From Triplophysa rosa (Eukaryota > Chordata > Actinopteri > Cypriniformes > Nemacheilidae): 64,000 bases of DNA. The notes beneath the pieces are model-generated. The model saw only the letters and a list, made by a program, of their open reading frames with translations. It made no database searches and had not been told where the DNA came from. A program made the translations under genes and the position numbers. Within the stretch, counting starts at the first letter, position 1. The number at the start of each line of letters is the position of its first letter. Below are positions 23,554-34,800 of the stretch, piece after piece. Location of the stretch: contig NC_079900.1 in NCBI RefSeq assembly GCF_024868665.1, positions 22,032,164-22,096,163 on the forward strand, read 5' to 3'.

Positions 23554-26500
23554 TTAAACCATGTACACTCCGAAGTAGTTCTCAGCTGAATTTGAAAACA
23601 CAGGTTTACAACCTTTCACCCTGACAAAAACCGCATCACCTTTGAAGAGATTAAACACTCCGCTGAGATAGCTGTTGTCCTGGATTCCTGTCCTCGTGGG
23701 TTTAGGATGCAGTCTGCTGGACTGAAGAAGCAGCATCTCTCCTCCTGCGTAGCGAGGTGATGTCCGGGCCACAGAGTGGGTAAAGAAAATGCTGGTCTCC
23801 TCAAAGTGGATCTTGGAGTAAATGGAATAGTATCCATCCTGCTGTATGATGAGTTTGCCTTCTTTCTCCTTGTGTTTTATACGGTACAGGATAGATTCCT
23901 GGCTTATGTTCCACAGCATGATTCCTATTCCAGTATGACCAGCTACACGGGAGAGAAAAGTGTGAGCGTTATACTGTACACAAGTTTGGACACACTTGAT
24001 CAAATGATTGCTTCGTTAATCTTAAAAACCTTTGAATTGAAAAGTCTGATGCTGATATACATCTATAGAATGCATTTCATTGGCTATGTGCATGTACCAC
24101 AATGACAAAACCACTAAATATAAACTAATCTAAAAATATACATTTTATAAGAATACATCAAGTTTTTTTTGGTGAATATTTCACTTGATTTATTTTCTTG
24201 TTTGTTTAATGCACTCTAAAAAAAAACAGTGCTATATAGCATTAAAAGTGGTTCTTGGCTTGTAATCAGTGTTGGGTAAGTTACTCTGAAAAAGTAATTA
24301 ATTACTAGTTACTAATTACATATTCAATAGTGTAATTAGATAACTATAAAAATTACTCTCTCCAAAAGTATTTAATTACTAATTACTAATGACTTTCTAT
24401 ATCCTACATCAACCTTGATTAGTTAAGTGATTCAAGGATAGACATGAAACGGCTCTTTCAACTCATTCAAATAAATAATACAGTATAAAACTACATAAAG
24501 TACTCTTATTAACTGACCAAAGTATTACAAATGTGAGAATTATACATTAAAGCTTGGATTTTAAAGTTAGACTTTGAATTTGGATGTCAATTCCACTATT
24601 GCACACACATATATTACACAAAGTATTTAGTTTAATTACATCAGAAGTAACTGTAATTAAATTACAAAAAATAAGAGTAATCCTTACTTTACCTAATTTT
24701 TCAAGGGAAAAGAAATTAAATTACAGCGACTAATTACTTAGTAACTAGTTACACCCAACACTGCTCGTAATCATAGGGGAACCACTTTTAGTGCTATATA
24801 AAACCATATCTTGGTGCTGCAGTTGTTCATCACAGGTTCTTCAGCGGTTCTTTGGGATGACTGAGGTGCTATATAGAACCGCTGAAGAACCATACAAGGG
24901 CTTAACAGGTTCTTTATACAGAAACGTTTCTATATAGCACCTCGTCACCCCAAAGAACCTCTGAAGCAATATATGGTTCTATATAGCACTAAAAGTGGTT
25001 CTCATATGATTATGAGCCACGGACCATTAGTGCTGCTATATAGCACCATTTTGTGTGTGTGTGTCGATGAGTGAGAAATAAGCATGTGAGTGAAGCATAC
25101 ATGGGTGTGATCAAGTGTTCCCAAACTTTTCTGTCGTATGTCCCCCCATGGCGTCATCAGTAAGGCTCAATCATTCCCATAATCCCATTTGGTTTATTGT
25201 AGTTTGACATCCATTGCAATTAAAACCAAACACACAGGGAATAGAAACAGCTCAGAACTCACTTGTCAGCTGTGCCATTGGTTTCGATGGGTTCATGGCT
25301 CCACTTGGTTTTTGTTTGGGGGGCACCTTATGTTCTTTATCTTTCATATGCCAATAAAACACATGACAACAGTTTTAATGCAGTCTGATTGGGATTTTGT
25401 AGAATAAACAACTCATTGATTAAAGATGTTATTCACAGCAAACTTAAAGAATGAAAATCTTTTGGTGAAATCTTTACCTTGTTTACTCATTGCAGTCTGT
25501 GGATCACTTGAAGGGGCCTGCAGAAGAGAAGAATAACATTGTAAGTTTGTGTGTCTTTAACTTAATGATTGCTTTGGGGGAATTTGTGTGGCTCGTTTTC
25601 ATGGGTTTGGTTTCCAGAGAACGCATAGTATAGGCCTACTTCTAAAACATTTACTTTGAATCCACTTGAAGTCAGTTTAAAAGAGTCTGGCAAACACGTG
25701 AATGGCAAGAATACTGTCTTGGGCTAACTACAGCTTAAAACCTGTGATTACATTGTAGTTCTTTTCTTTGGCAAATGTATTATGAGCTTCAATTGCATGT
25801 ATGCCTTTTTACTGTAGCATCATATCATGTGACATTTCAGTTAAGAACAATTATCACCATAATAATGAATGAGTTGTATACATTTTCTTAGAAAACGCAG
25901 CCTTTTCTTTGTCCTGTAGCGAATGGGTTGTGTTATCTGCTAACATTTCCCCTTTAAACGCAATGCTTTGATCTTTCTGACATTGTATTTGAGGAAGTGA
26001 TGTGATACAAAGTTTTTCTGACCACATCCCTATAGTGTTTTGACTATTAGGTTTATACACTGACACACAAAGTAAGTGTAAAATAAGTAATATTTTACAA
26101 AACATAAGTAAATTAAAGTAGAAAAATATTGAATTATGAATAATATGGTATGAGGATGTTATTTGGCCATTTTTCCACTGACCTTCAGATTTGTCACAAA
26201 TTGTATTTATTTCATTATATTTATTAAGTATATGCAATGTTTTGGGTCAGGTTGCCAGTAAAAACAAAAGCTATTAGTATTTTGTAATGCTATTTAGGAT
26301 TGTGAGTATTGTTCGGCCACTGACAAGCCTACATTACTGGTTGGCCAATAATCTGAATATAAGGAAGGTTCATCCCCCTGTGGTGGGATTTCTTATCACC
26401 ATGAGACTGTGGACTTGAGGTTGGAAAATATTTTTTGTATCACTGTATGCTCATGTTAATAAACACTTTTTGGGACGGCTAGATAAATTGATGAAATAGG

Positions 26501-29500
26501 GTACTATGTAAATAAGCTATTATTTTTGGACTTATGCCTAGTCCCTAAAATGCATGTTTGACTTGTCTTTACAGAAAACAACACTGTAGAAAAAACTGAA
26601 TTGTACAGATTTTTTTTGCAGATTTTCCACATATATTGTAAAAAAACCTGTTCAAAATTTTACTGTTTTTTAAAGATTTTTAGTGTATTTTTCAAAAAAC
26701 TTAAAATTACAGAAAGAAACCGCAAATGTACAAAAAAACATGCACCCCAGCTGCCAGAAAATTTCTGTTTTTTACTGTATTTTTTTTACAGTGAACGTCT
26801 CGGATACGACTGTAACCTCCGTTCCCTGATGGAGGGAACGAGACGTTGTTTTGAGAGACAGACTGGGGTTTGATCTTGAGAACCTATCATCTCCGAGAGG
26901 AATTTAAAACGCCAATGGGCTTTGGCGAATGGCACACGCACACCAGTCCCCAGCCCGAATGGGGGGACAGAACCCAGGTGGAGTAATCCACCGGAGGGGA
27001 GGTCACAGATCACAGGGGAACCAGGAGTGAGGAATTCAACATACGGGACGACCCTGCAGGGGAGTCACTACGTATAGGGCAACAGTCCTAGTATAGGGGT
27101 CCACCTGAGCAGGGGCGACTCTACCAGTACTGGACTTGGTTCCACCAGACCGCTCCGCCCGGTCTGTTACCATAATGCCAATGCTTAGTGATGGATGGAA
27201 TGCCTATACTTCGCCCTAAGGGGGGAAGTAGGGAGGCTAAGATAGGGCACTAGACTCGCCTGGAGAGGGGAGAAGGCGCTTTCGCAGGCATACGGCCAAA
27301 CCAGTTGCCGGCCTTATGTGTAAGACACAGGGCGGACACTGGTTCCATGCGGAGGTTGTAAAACCTTGCGAAGGTACTGCGCGTAGCCCAACCCACAGCA
27401 CTACATATGTCTGCCAGAGAGGCGCCCTGAGCCAGTGCCCACGAAGAGGCCATACCCCGAGAGGAGTGGGCTCTCACTGACAAGCGGGCACAGGCGATCT
27501 TGGGACTGGTATGCCATCCACTTGGCATCCACAATCCAGTGTGCTAATCTCTGTTTGGAGACAGCCCTCCCCTGGTGCTGTCCCCCATAGCAGACAAAGA
27601 GCTGCTCAGAGCTTCGTGTACGCAGTGCATGTACTGGACACAACACGTTGGAGGTTGGGTCTTCCTCCCCATAGGGGAGCACCTGCAGGTTCACCACCTG
27701 GTCCCGGAAGGGAGTGGTGGGAACCTTGGGCACATAACCAGGCTGGGGTCTCAGGATAACGTGAGAACTACCAGGCCCAAATTCTAGGCACCCATCGGAC
27801 ACAGAGAATGCCTGGAGGTCCCCCACCCTCTTGATAGAAGTGAGCGCCAGCAAGAGTGCTATCTTCATCGTTATATGAGAAAGACTGGCATCTCTGAGGG
27901 GCTCGAAAGGGGCCGTACCAAGGCCCTTTAAAACCACATTAAAGTCCCAAGAGGGTACGGAAAGCGGTCGAGGTGGACTCACCCTTCTCGCGCCCCTAAG
28001 GAACCTGGTGACAAGGTCATGTTGGCCGAGAGACTTACCCTTCATGAGATCAAGAAGAACGGCAAGAGCGGCTACATACACTTTCATCGTGGATGGGGAG
28101 AGGTTGCTCTCGAGTCTCTCTTGTAGGAAGGCCAACGCTGACCCGATCGGGCAACTTTGTGGGTTCTCCCCATGGGAAGAACACCAGGAAGAGAAGAGAC
28201 GCCACTTATAAGCGTATAAACGCCTAGTGGCGGGGGCTCTAGCCTGCAGGACGGTCTCTCTGACCACCGGCAGCAAGCCACTCAAGGTCTCCTTGTCCCG
28301 TCCAGGGGCCAGACATGGATATTCCAGAGGCCTGGCTTGGGGTGCCACACCGTGCCCTTCCTCTGCGACAGAAGGTCCTTCGTCAGGGGAATCGGCCAGG
28401 GGGGCACTGTCGTCAGAGCCACCAGGTCTGAAAACCAAGTCTGGTTGGGCCAGTAAGGCGCAACTAGCAGTACTTGATGTCCCTCTTCCCTGACCTTGCA
28501 CAGGACCTGTGCAAGGAGGCTCACTGGGGGGAGGCCGTACTTCCGCTTGTCCTGCGGCCAGCTGTGTGCTAAGGCATCTGTGCCGAGGGGTCCCTGGGTC
28601 AGGGAGCACCAAAGCAGGCAATGGGTGGACTCCGGGGAGGAAAACAGATCCACCTGCGCATGGCTAAACTGCTCCCATATGAGCCGGACTGCACGGGGAT
28701 GGAGTCGCCATTCTCTGCGGGGCGTCCCCTGACGAGAGAGTGCATCGGCTGTCTGGTTCAGGTTGCCCGGGATGGGTTGGGATCACCTGCTGACTCCAGA
28801 GGAGGAGGCGTCGGGCGAGTTGTGACAACTGCTGTGAGCGTATGCTGCCCTGGATTGATGTACGCCAAGGCAGTCATGCTGTCTGACCGGACCAGCACGT
28901 GTTTGTCCTGCATGAGGGGTTGGAACCTCCTCAGTGCCAAAAGGACAGCCAACAACTCTAGGCAGTTGATGTGCTACCGCAGCCGGGGACCCGTCCACTG
29001 CCCCGATACTGCGTGCCCGCTGCACACGGCACCCGACCCCTGCAGGGAGGCGTCTTTCGTAATCACTAAGCGCTTCGTACCTGCCCGAGTGGAATCCCCG
29101 GTCGGAGAAAGCCAGATCTGACCAAGGGGGGAGGGTGCGAAGGCACTGAGGCGTCACCGTAATGCGCCTGGTGCCGGTGTGCCACGCCCTCCAAGGAACA
29201 CGACTCTGAAGCCAGTGCTAAAGCGGTCGTATCTGCATCAACCCGAGAGTGGTTCGGTGGCTGACAGAGCGGTCACCTTGCACAGGGCGGAACCCCGGGG
29301 AGGTTGACGGCTCTGCTGATTTTCCTGCCTGATGTTACCGCCGGCCAACGCAACGTCAAGTGGAGATTGTGGAAGGCAGCGATAAGTCGTGTCGCCCAGC
29401 ACACCGTCGTGTCGAGAGTGCTGCGGGGAAGCCCGGAGAGAGAGAAGCTCTTTTGAGAGAGAGTGGGCGCCCGGCTCTAAAAAGGGCCCGGCTTGGGTGA

Positions 29501-32300
29501 GGGACGTGGCAGGTGGCATCCCGCTTCGACCCGCCGGCGATGACCTGGTCAGGGGGGTTGTGCCCGCTGTTACTCTCAATCCCCCTGGCTCATCCCATCA
29601 GGCCTGCTCTGTCTCCCAGGCAGGTTCCCAACGGGGTAGAAGCCCTCTCCTGCAGGGCTCTGCATCTCTGGCGGGCCGTTGCTTGGAGGGCCCCAGTACC
29701 AGAGGGGCCACCACAGGGGGGGCGGGCTGCTGTGGGGCAGGCTGCGCTCGGGACCTCGATGACCGATAGGTGGCCGGGTCACGGCGGAGCAGTCTGCTTC
29801 TTCACCACGGAGAACCTCCACAGTGTCACCACACAGCCCCGCTTGCGAGATGGGCATGTCTAGAAGGCTCGCCTTCTGAGCATCACTATGCAAGGTCGAG
29901 CCACAGATGTCTTCCTTGGACCACTATCGTGGATGCCGTCCGACCCAGAGCACCCGCCATGACCTTCGTCGCACGAGGCCGGTGCGCAGCCGGGTCGGTC
30001 TTCCCATCAACCAGATCTTAACGCTTTGGCTTATGACTCAATTGGTCACCATAGCATTATGAACCTGATGGACCACCATAGCGTGGAGGGCGGAGGCAGT
30101 TTAACCCACAGCATCGTAAGTCTTCGACACGAGTGTCAAAGAGCTTACATGCCATGGAAGGGAACCTTGGTCGACCCCTCCAAGTGGCAGCGTCCACGGT
30201 GCACCACGACTGCACATTCCACCTGGGAGACGTCGACATATCCCTTAGCTGCCCCACCGTCCAGGGAAGTAACAGCTCCTGAGCCCGTCAAACGGGAACG
30301 ATCCGCAAGCGGCATATCCCACGTCTCTGTGAGCTCATCATGCACATCCAGGTCAGCGAGCATTCCGGGGAGGGCGGGGCCACTGCAACCCGATGCTCGT
30401 GGCCGTCCGGGAATGCACGGCCGTCATCTCTGTGTCGCCTCTTCTTGGGCTCGGCCAGGAGGTAGCTGTCTGACGTTATGACAGAAAGTTCGTCCCCATC
30501 CCGTTGTCGAGTCTGCCCGCTATGGGACGGTACACCGCTGCCCATCGGGGACGAGCCAGGTGAGCATGCCTGGGCACGGATGGTCCGCGAGCCGAAACTG
30601 GCGGAGTGACATCCATGGGAATCCAGTCTCTCAACACAACGTCGAGAGACCGACTGAAGAGGAACTTGCAATCCCATATCTTAAAATATTAGATTCATTT
30701 TTTTGTCTCAACAGTAATGTTTTTTGTGATGCATGTTTGTAAAAAGTTCTTAAATGTCAGCATTTAACTAAGTCCTAACTATAGCACACTACTAATCGTT
30801 AAAACAGCTTGAAACCAAACACTACAGGGTATTATTTTCAACCAGTTATTTAAATGTTAGCACATAGTTAGTGAAACCCTACATATCATTAAGTAAGGGA
30901 TAATGTACAGGCAGCCGGTTGTTATCGCAGAAATAAGCCCGACATTGTGATCAGGACCCGACGCGAAGCGAGTAATTGCCACATGAGAAAAGAATTGTGA
31001 AATGTGAATTTGAAATATTTTATTAGCTCATTTTTACCGAATGCTGACCTTCCGTGAGGAAAAGCCATTCACTTTCGGTTTTAGGGTAAGAAACGACGTT
31101 CAAATGTCACAAACAGGCAATTTGGTTTAATCATTTGTAAATATATTGTCATATATGTTATTAAAAGACATATATATATATTTAATTTGTCAGAAAAAAA
31201 AATGATTTGCTGCATCCGGGTTACCGTGTGTTATTAGTTTTGAGAGGTTGTTATCTGGGAATAACGAACCTGCAAATGTCGCAATTAGCCAATCAAAATC
31301 AAGCATTCCAACGAGCCGTGTATTACAAAATAATAATACTGTTAGCATTCAGACTCGTTTGTTAGTTTGCGTTATCTGGTTTATGAGAGTACTCTGTAGC
31401 ATGTTGGCTAAACCTTGTTTCTGGTAATTGTTTTAGGTTAGGTGACCACAGGAGACCCATGTGGTTTCCGCATTAGCAGGTTGAGTCCAGATATACTTCT
31501 GCAAACTTTTTGCAAAGGGAGGGGCCGTGCACGAACCTACATCTGAGTATGTATTCATATAATGTACTTTACAATTCAATGGTAGTGCACATGCTTTCAT
31601 GATTATTTTGTCATTTACACCACACATATTATCAGCAACAAGTTGAGAAACTAAATCGAACTGAATTGATTTCGTATGTTGGCCTCTTGCTTTAAAAACA
31701 CGCCTTTAACGTAAAACCTGATGCTTTGGTGATGGGATATGTGCAAAAAATGTGCTTACATTTTATTTGTGACCTTAAATAGTGCAGAATATGTGTTTGT
31801 CTCATAATTTAATAGCAAAGGTTTTCTTCAAAATCCAACACTTCTTTCAATTCAATAAATTATTTTCTTGTGTTATTACACTCATTTCACTTTTTTTGCT
31901 TGCAAACCCTGAGGTGGTCCACACCCAGTTTACAAAAGCTTAATTTCTTACGGTTCTTCATGAGAAAGGCATCAATTTCACATTTTAAAAAAAAGCTTAT
32001 CACAGACCGGAAATAAGCAAGCAAACAAACATTGCAGGCAAAGTATTTATACCGAGCCACAAGAATGGGACTGAAGTTGGACTGAATGATACTTACAGGC
32101 TTTCCGTTGGATGTGTAAAGGTAATAGATGAAACAGGCCTCCACTGCCATGCCAAACAGAGCTACAAACACCAGAATCACCAGCAGTGTCTGGACCACCT
32201 CTCTCCTCTGCCTACGACCCGGTTTGGGGGGCAGCGGAGGGGGTCTCGCATTGCTGTCCACAACGAATACAGAGGGAAAGTTAACACCACCGTGAACCAT
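23554..32300 (-). CDS. tnfsf14: TNFSF14 (LIGHT), TNF superfamily ligand
   Basis: Type II membrane cytokine; in mammals the family member LIGHT binds HVEM and the lymphotoxin-beta receptor and co-stimulates T cells. Exons (minus): 32300-32097 (68 codons), 25517-25478, 23942-23554; donors GTAAGT and GTAAAG, acceptors TTCTGCAG and CCGTGTAG; phases fit; 210 aa. The N-terminus carries P-S-V-F-V-V-D, as in mammalian LIGHT, then a proline-rich PPPLPPKP stretch, the basic stop RRQRR and a membrane span at about residues 37-62. Exon 2 gives a 13-residue stalk. Residues 82-210 are the TNF homology domain: D-G-Y-Y-S-I-Y-S-K, R-T-S-P-R-Y and the end Y-F-G-V-Y-M-V, all close to LIGHT. The start ATG has A at -3. 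Intron 1 (6.6 kb) holds a DIRS-type element. An additional small exon cannot be excluded, but none is needed for phase. Confidence 0.92.
24212..25050. repeat. MITE with GCTATATAGCA motifs, interrupted by a hAT MITE
   Basis: Left end CACTCTAAAAAAAAACAGTG. Repeats of GTGCTATATAGCACC, AGAACC and GGTTCTT occur in both orientations, including the inverted pair AGTGGTTCTTGG and AACCACTTTTAGTGCTAT. A separate element is inserted at 24267-24763. The right edge near 25050 is approximate. It lies in TNFSF14 intron 2. Confidence 0.65.
24267..24763. mobile_element. Non-autonomous hAT element, nested
   Basis: Ends CAGTGTTGGGTAAGTTACT and AACTAGTTACACCCAACACTG's complement form an inverted pair (CAGTGTTGGGT / ACCCAACACTG). 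Flanks CTTGTAAT (24259-24266) and CTCGTAAT (24764-24771) are an 8-bp target duplication with one mismatch. The interior is repeats of AATTACT and TTACTAATTA and has no transposase. Confidence 0.85.
26582..26793. repeat. CACTG-ended MITE (CACTA-like)
   Basis: Ends CACTGTAGAAAAAACTG and TTTTTTTTACAGTG with AA on either side. The interior is A/T runs around ACTGTTTTT. It abuts the left end of the DIRS-type element. It lies in TNFSF14 intron 1. Confidence 0.65.
27401..28621 (-). CDS. DIRS tyrosine recombinase
   Basis: Open frame of 406 codons. The first 100 residues are probably read-through in the frame opposite the RNase H tail, and the recombinase begins around residue 115. Core features: the N-terminal SAM-like region (T-R-R-L-Y-A-Y-K-W, then S-T-M-K-V-Y-V-A-A), then the catalytic region with L-T-S-I-K-R-V-G-D-L-Q-A, which carries the conserved first arginine, and further on the Q-R-L-A-H-W-I-V-D segment. 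The expected C-terminal H-x-x-R and tyrosine fall at the extreme end, where the frame shifts; a second frame (27250-27534) carries a plausible continuation with A-H-S-S-R-G-M-A and A-T-R-S-T-F-A-R-F-Y. It would integrate circular DIRS DNA by site-specific recombination. This copy appears frameshifted and inactive. Confidence 0.75.
   Translation of the reverse strand: MPALVLPDPGTPRHRCLSTQLAAGQAEVRPPPSEPPCTGPVQGQGRGTSSTASCALLAQPDLVFRPGGSDDSAPLADSPDEGPSVAEEGHGVAPQARPLEYPCLAPGRDKETLSGLLPVVRETVLQARAPATRRLYAYKWRLFSSWCSSHGENPQSCPIGSALAFLQERLESNLSPSTMKVYVAALAVLLDLMKGKSLGQHDLVTRFLRGARRVSPPRPLSVPSWDFNVVLKGLGTAPFEPLRDASLSHITMKIALLLALTSIKRVGDLQAFSVSDGCLEFGPGSSHVILRPQPGYVPKVPTTPFRDQVVNLQVLPYGEEDPTSNVLCPVHALRTRSSEQLFVCYGGQHQGRAVSKQRLAHWIVDAKWMAYQSQDRLCPLVSESPLLSGYGLFVGTGSGRLSGRHM
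28282..29157 (-). pseudogene. DIRS reverse transcriptase C-terminal/RNase H region, broken
   Basis: Two minus frames carry it. From about 29230 to 28960 lies the connection region: G-L-M-Q-I-R-P-L, a stop, then H-W-L-Q-S-R-V-P. The RNase H-like part at 28955-28840 reads L-R-R-F-Q-P-L...H-V-L-V-R-S-D-S-M-T-A-L-A-Y-I-N. At 28653-28282 is the tail, with L-L-V-A-P-Y-W-P-N-Q-T-W-F-S-D-L, which overlaps the recombinase frame. The palm domain of the reverse transcriptase (Y-x-D-D) is not found upstream. Stops and frame changes mean no active enzyme. Confidence 0.7.
29240..30677 (-). pseudogene. DIRS Gag-like region, frameshifted
   Basis: Minus-strand frames between 30677 and 29576 contain pieces typical of fish DIRS Gag: L-A-E-P-K-K-R-R-H-R, then H-D-E-L-T-E-T-W, then K-G-Y-V-D-V-S-Q-V, then L-L-D-M-P-I-S-Q-A-G-L-C-G-D-T-V. 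They lie in different frames, separated by at least two frameshifts. Sequence from about 29575 to 29240 is not recognisable as either Gag or reverse-transcriptase palm and probably marks an internal deletion. Confidence 0.6.
30690..31880. other. TNFSF14 intron 1, no recognised feature
   Basis: AT-rich intron sequence between the DIRS-type element and the first exon. No splice-flanked open frame and no repeat that I can name. Confidence 0.5.
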
Positions 32301-33420
32301 TTTTATGCCGTCTTAGATGTGATGAGTTGAGAACTCAACATCCAGAGGAGAAGATGCTGTCTCGCAGCGTGAGAAGCCCGGCTGCACAAGCACAGTGACA
32401 GCGAGACCCACTCTAAGAGTGAGAGATAACCATCACTCATAAAGCACTCAGGTGGGCGGATCAGGTGAAATGTCTGCGAGGAGAAGAGAAGAAACTCTCA
32501 GTCCATCTCACAAGCTGCTGGGACAGGAGCCCGTTGGAGAAACGTCGATAAAGATGTAGAGAGTATTTATTCACTTTCCAGAAGAGAGAGAGAGTTATTA
32601 AAAGAGCAGGTCTATCTTCCACGGTCAGAGCAAGACAACCGTTCAGATTAGGTTTTGAGTAGGTTAAGTGGAATTAAATAGAGATGGAAGAAGAGGACGT
32701 TAAAAAGTTAGACACAGAAGTAGAAAGAACAGCATAAAGTATTTATGGCCGTGCAATGAGCCCACCGATTCACACCTTCCTCTGTATCACCTCTCAGTCA
32801 CCACTTCCCCTCATACACAGCAGCACATATACAGCCATACAAGATCTGATGCGCTATATTCACAAAACATCTCATAGACGCCCTTTGCTCTCATAACTAC
32901 TAGTCAAACTATTGATAGTTTCACCTAAACTTAACTCACAAACCTGTCGACATTATTAGAAAACAGAAAAACAGTATCTTAGTTAATTCAATTTTGCCAG
33001 TAGTATAATGAATGAGTAAAAATGAGTAAGCATTCTAAATGTACTTGGCTTGTAGTTGTGTTTACTCATGTGATTAAGTAGCCTATTAAATACTTATTAC
33101 AGTACTTTTTTCTGTTTAAATTAGAGTACATAAAGAGCTTAAGTCGTAAACTAGTTGCAAACTTGATGTTTACGACTGTTACACTAAAAAGTATACTTAA
33201 AGGCAGTGCTCGAATTAAATCATGTCTTATGGGTCCCCACCCCATGGGGCACATGACAAGTTGCCTATAACTAGATGTAATTCATTCAAAAATTCAAAAA
33301 TAATTCATTCGCAACAGTATCTTGTCTGCACAAAATTTAGAAGTGTCATTAATTTAAATTTATTGAAAAAAAATCTGAAAGACCCTAAGTCTGTTTTTTA
33401 CATCTTATAGGGGGTCCCTC
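32301..33420. other. TNFSF14 upstream region
   Basis: The 5' UTR and promoter of TNFSF14 (minus) should lie just above 32300. The first 300 bp upstream of the ATG are less AT-rich and purine-rich (GAGAGAGAGAG near 32585). No clear TATA box can be assigned. The remainder is AT-rich spacer. Confidence 0.35.
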
Positions 33421-33424
33421 CCAA

Positions 33425-33598
33425 ATGTCTTCCTGTAACTCAGTGGTAAGAACATGATGCTAGCAACGCCAAGGTTATGGGTTCAATCCCAAGAATTGCA
33501 CATACTTAAAAACTAATTGAAACTAATGTATAGTATGTTGCAATGTAAGTCGCTTCGGATAAAAGTGTCTACCAAATGCCTAAATGTAAAATGTAGTC
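33425..33598 (+). repeat. tRNA-derived SINE
   Basis: Head CTGTAACTCAGTGGTAAGAA with box-A character and GGGTTCAATCCCAAGAATTG with box-B character, then a short body, then the tail AATGTAAGTCGCTTCGGAT and AAATGCCTAAATG. It matches the minus copy at 14607-14741. Not a functional tRNA gene. Confidence 0.85.
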
Positions 33599-34209
33599 CC
33601 AAGTAGTATTTAAATAGTATACTTGCAAGTATGTACATTGATATTAGTATACATACTTGATAAAGTTGATTTAAAATATACTTAAACTTTACTTACATAT
33701 AGCCTACTTAATAAAATGAACTTAAAAGTAGCCTAAAGCTGAACACTATTTTCTCTTGTCTGGAATCTGAACTGACTGTTTTTAATAAGAGCTGGGGACA
33801 TTCTGGCAATATAAAAACAGTGACTCAACACATCCTGACAAACTTAGAAATGTCAGACAGAATGACAGGCAATATCCTTGATGACCCTAAAAAGCAGGTA
33901 TTTTAGGGACATTCGCTGCAAATATTTCCCTAGAGCAATGAACAAATAGTGGAGCTTACATGTCTTGCAATATAAACATAAAACACTCCAACAATATGCA
34001 AGTGGCACAGAGATATGACAAAGCAGAACACTCATTCTTCCTTTATTGAGATGCCCTATTTTTTCACACATAAACATGAGCCCCTGTCTGTGAGGTCATG
34101 TTTATCTGATATGAAGATAAGCAAACCGAGATCTTACATTATAAAGGTTGTACAATAACTGGGTTACAATAGGCCTGCACAGATTTACAAAGCATAGTTT
34201 AACATTATT

Positions 34210-34800
34210 TGTGACATTATTTGGACAACAAAACCATACAGTCTTAAGTAGCATGCAAACATTTGAAGTAATAGCCAAAAATACATTGAATGGGTCAAAA
34301 TGATCGTTTTTTCTTTTATGCCAAAAATCATCAGGATATTAAGTAAAGATATTTACATGAAGATATTTTGTAAATTTCCTACCGTAAATATATCAAAACT
34401 TTATTTTTGTGAGTGGATGCAGCAAAATCACTACCAAAAATGGCGGGAAACACACTACAAACTTCACTGGCTTCTGCCCGCTCTTTGAGAATTACCCACT
34501 CAAGTTTGGTATGTATTTAAAGCTTAGAATTTCTGCTTTCGGCTTCATCTACTCTCCACAACATCATTACAACAAAAAGCGAATAGAGAGTGTTAAAACA
34601 AACCTGTTTCTTCTTAGCAACGGCCTGCTACAGCGCCTCTGATGGTCAACTTTAAAGACGATTTTCTCCAGAGTTTTAAATAGTTGTATCTCAGCCAAAT
34701 ATCGTCTGATCCTAACAAACCATATATCAATGGAAAGCCTATTTATTGAGCTTTCAGTTTATGTAAAAATCTCAATTTCGAAAAATTGACCCTTAAGACA
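34210..34800. repeat. MITE, second copy of the TGTGACC family, with extra sequence
   Basis: Shares the landmarks of 8103-8537: ACAAAACCATACAGTCTTAA, GGGTCAAAATGATCG, TTTATTTTTGTGAGTGGATG, TTGTATCTCAGCCA, CAATTTCGAAAAATTGACCC. About 200 bp between GTGGATG and CTGCTACAGCG (34427-34640) are absent from the other copy. Ends are eroded. Confidence 0.7.

Larger units (their letters stand above)
26794..30670 (-). mobile_element. DIRS-type retroelement (tyrosine-recombinase), defective
   Basis: Read on the minus strand, the order is a Gag-like part, a reverse-transcriptase remnant, RNase H and a tyrosine recombinase, the DIRS arrangement. The ends are inverted relative to each other (GAGACGTTGTTTTGAGAGAC near 26850 and its match near 30640), with no LTRs and no obvious target duplication, as expected for DIRS. 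The left end also contains a local palindrome, ACGTCTCG...CGAGACGT. It is GC-richer than the flanking DNA, so a relatively recent arrival is possible. The Gag-like part carries several frame changes and the catalytic part of the reverse transcriptase is missing, so this copy cannot be autonomous. Confidence 0.85.

Noticed and set aside
25854..26237. 127-codon minus-strand frame in TNFSF14 intron 1
   Set aside because: No recognisable domain, AT-driven residues and no splice signals; likely chance.
27511..30481. Several plus-strand open frames of 60-166 codons in the GC-rich block
   Set aside because: They are antisense shadows of the DIRS-type Gag, RNase H and recombinase frames on the minus strand.
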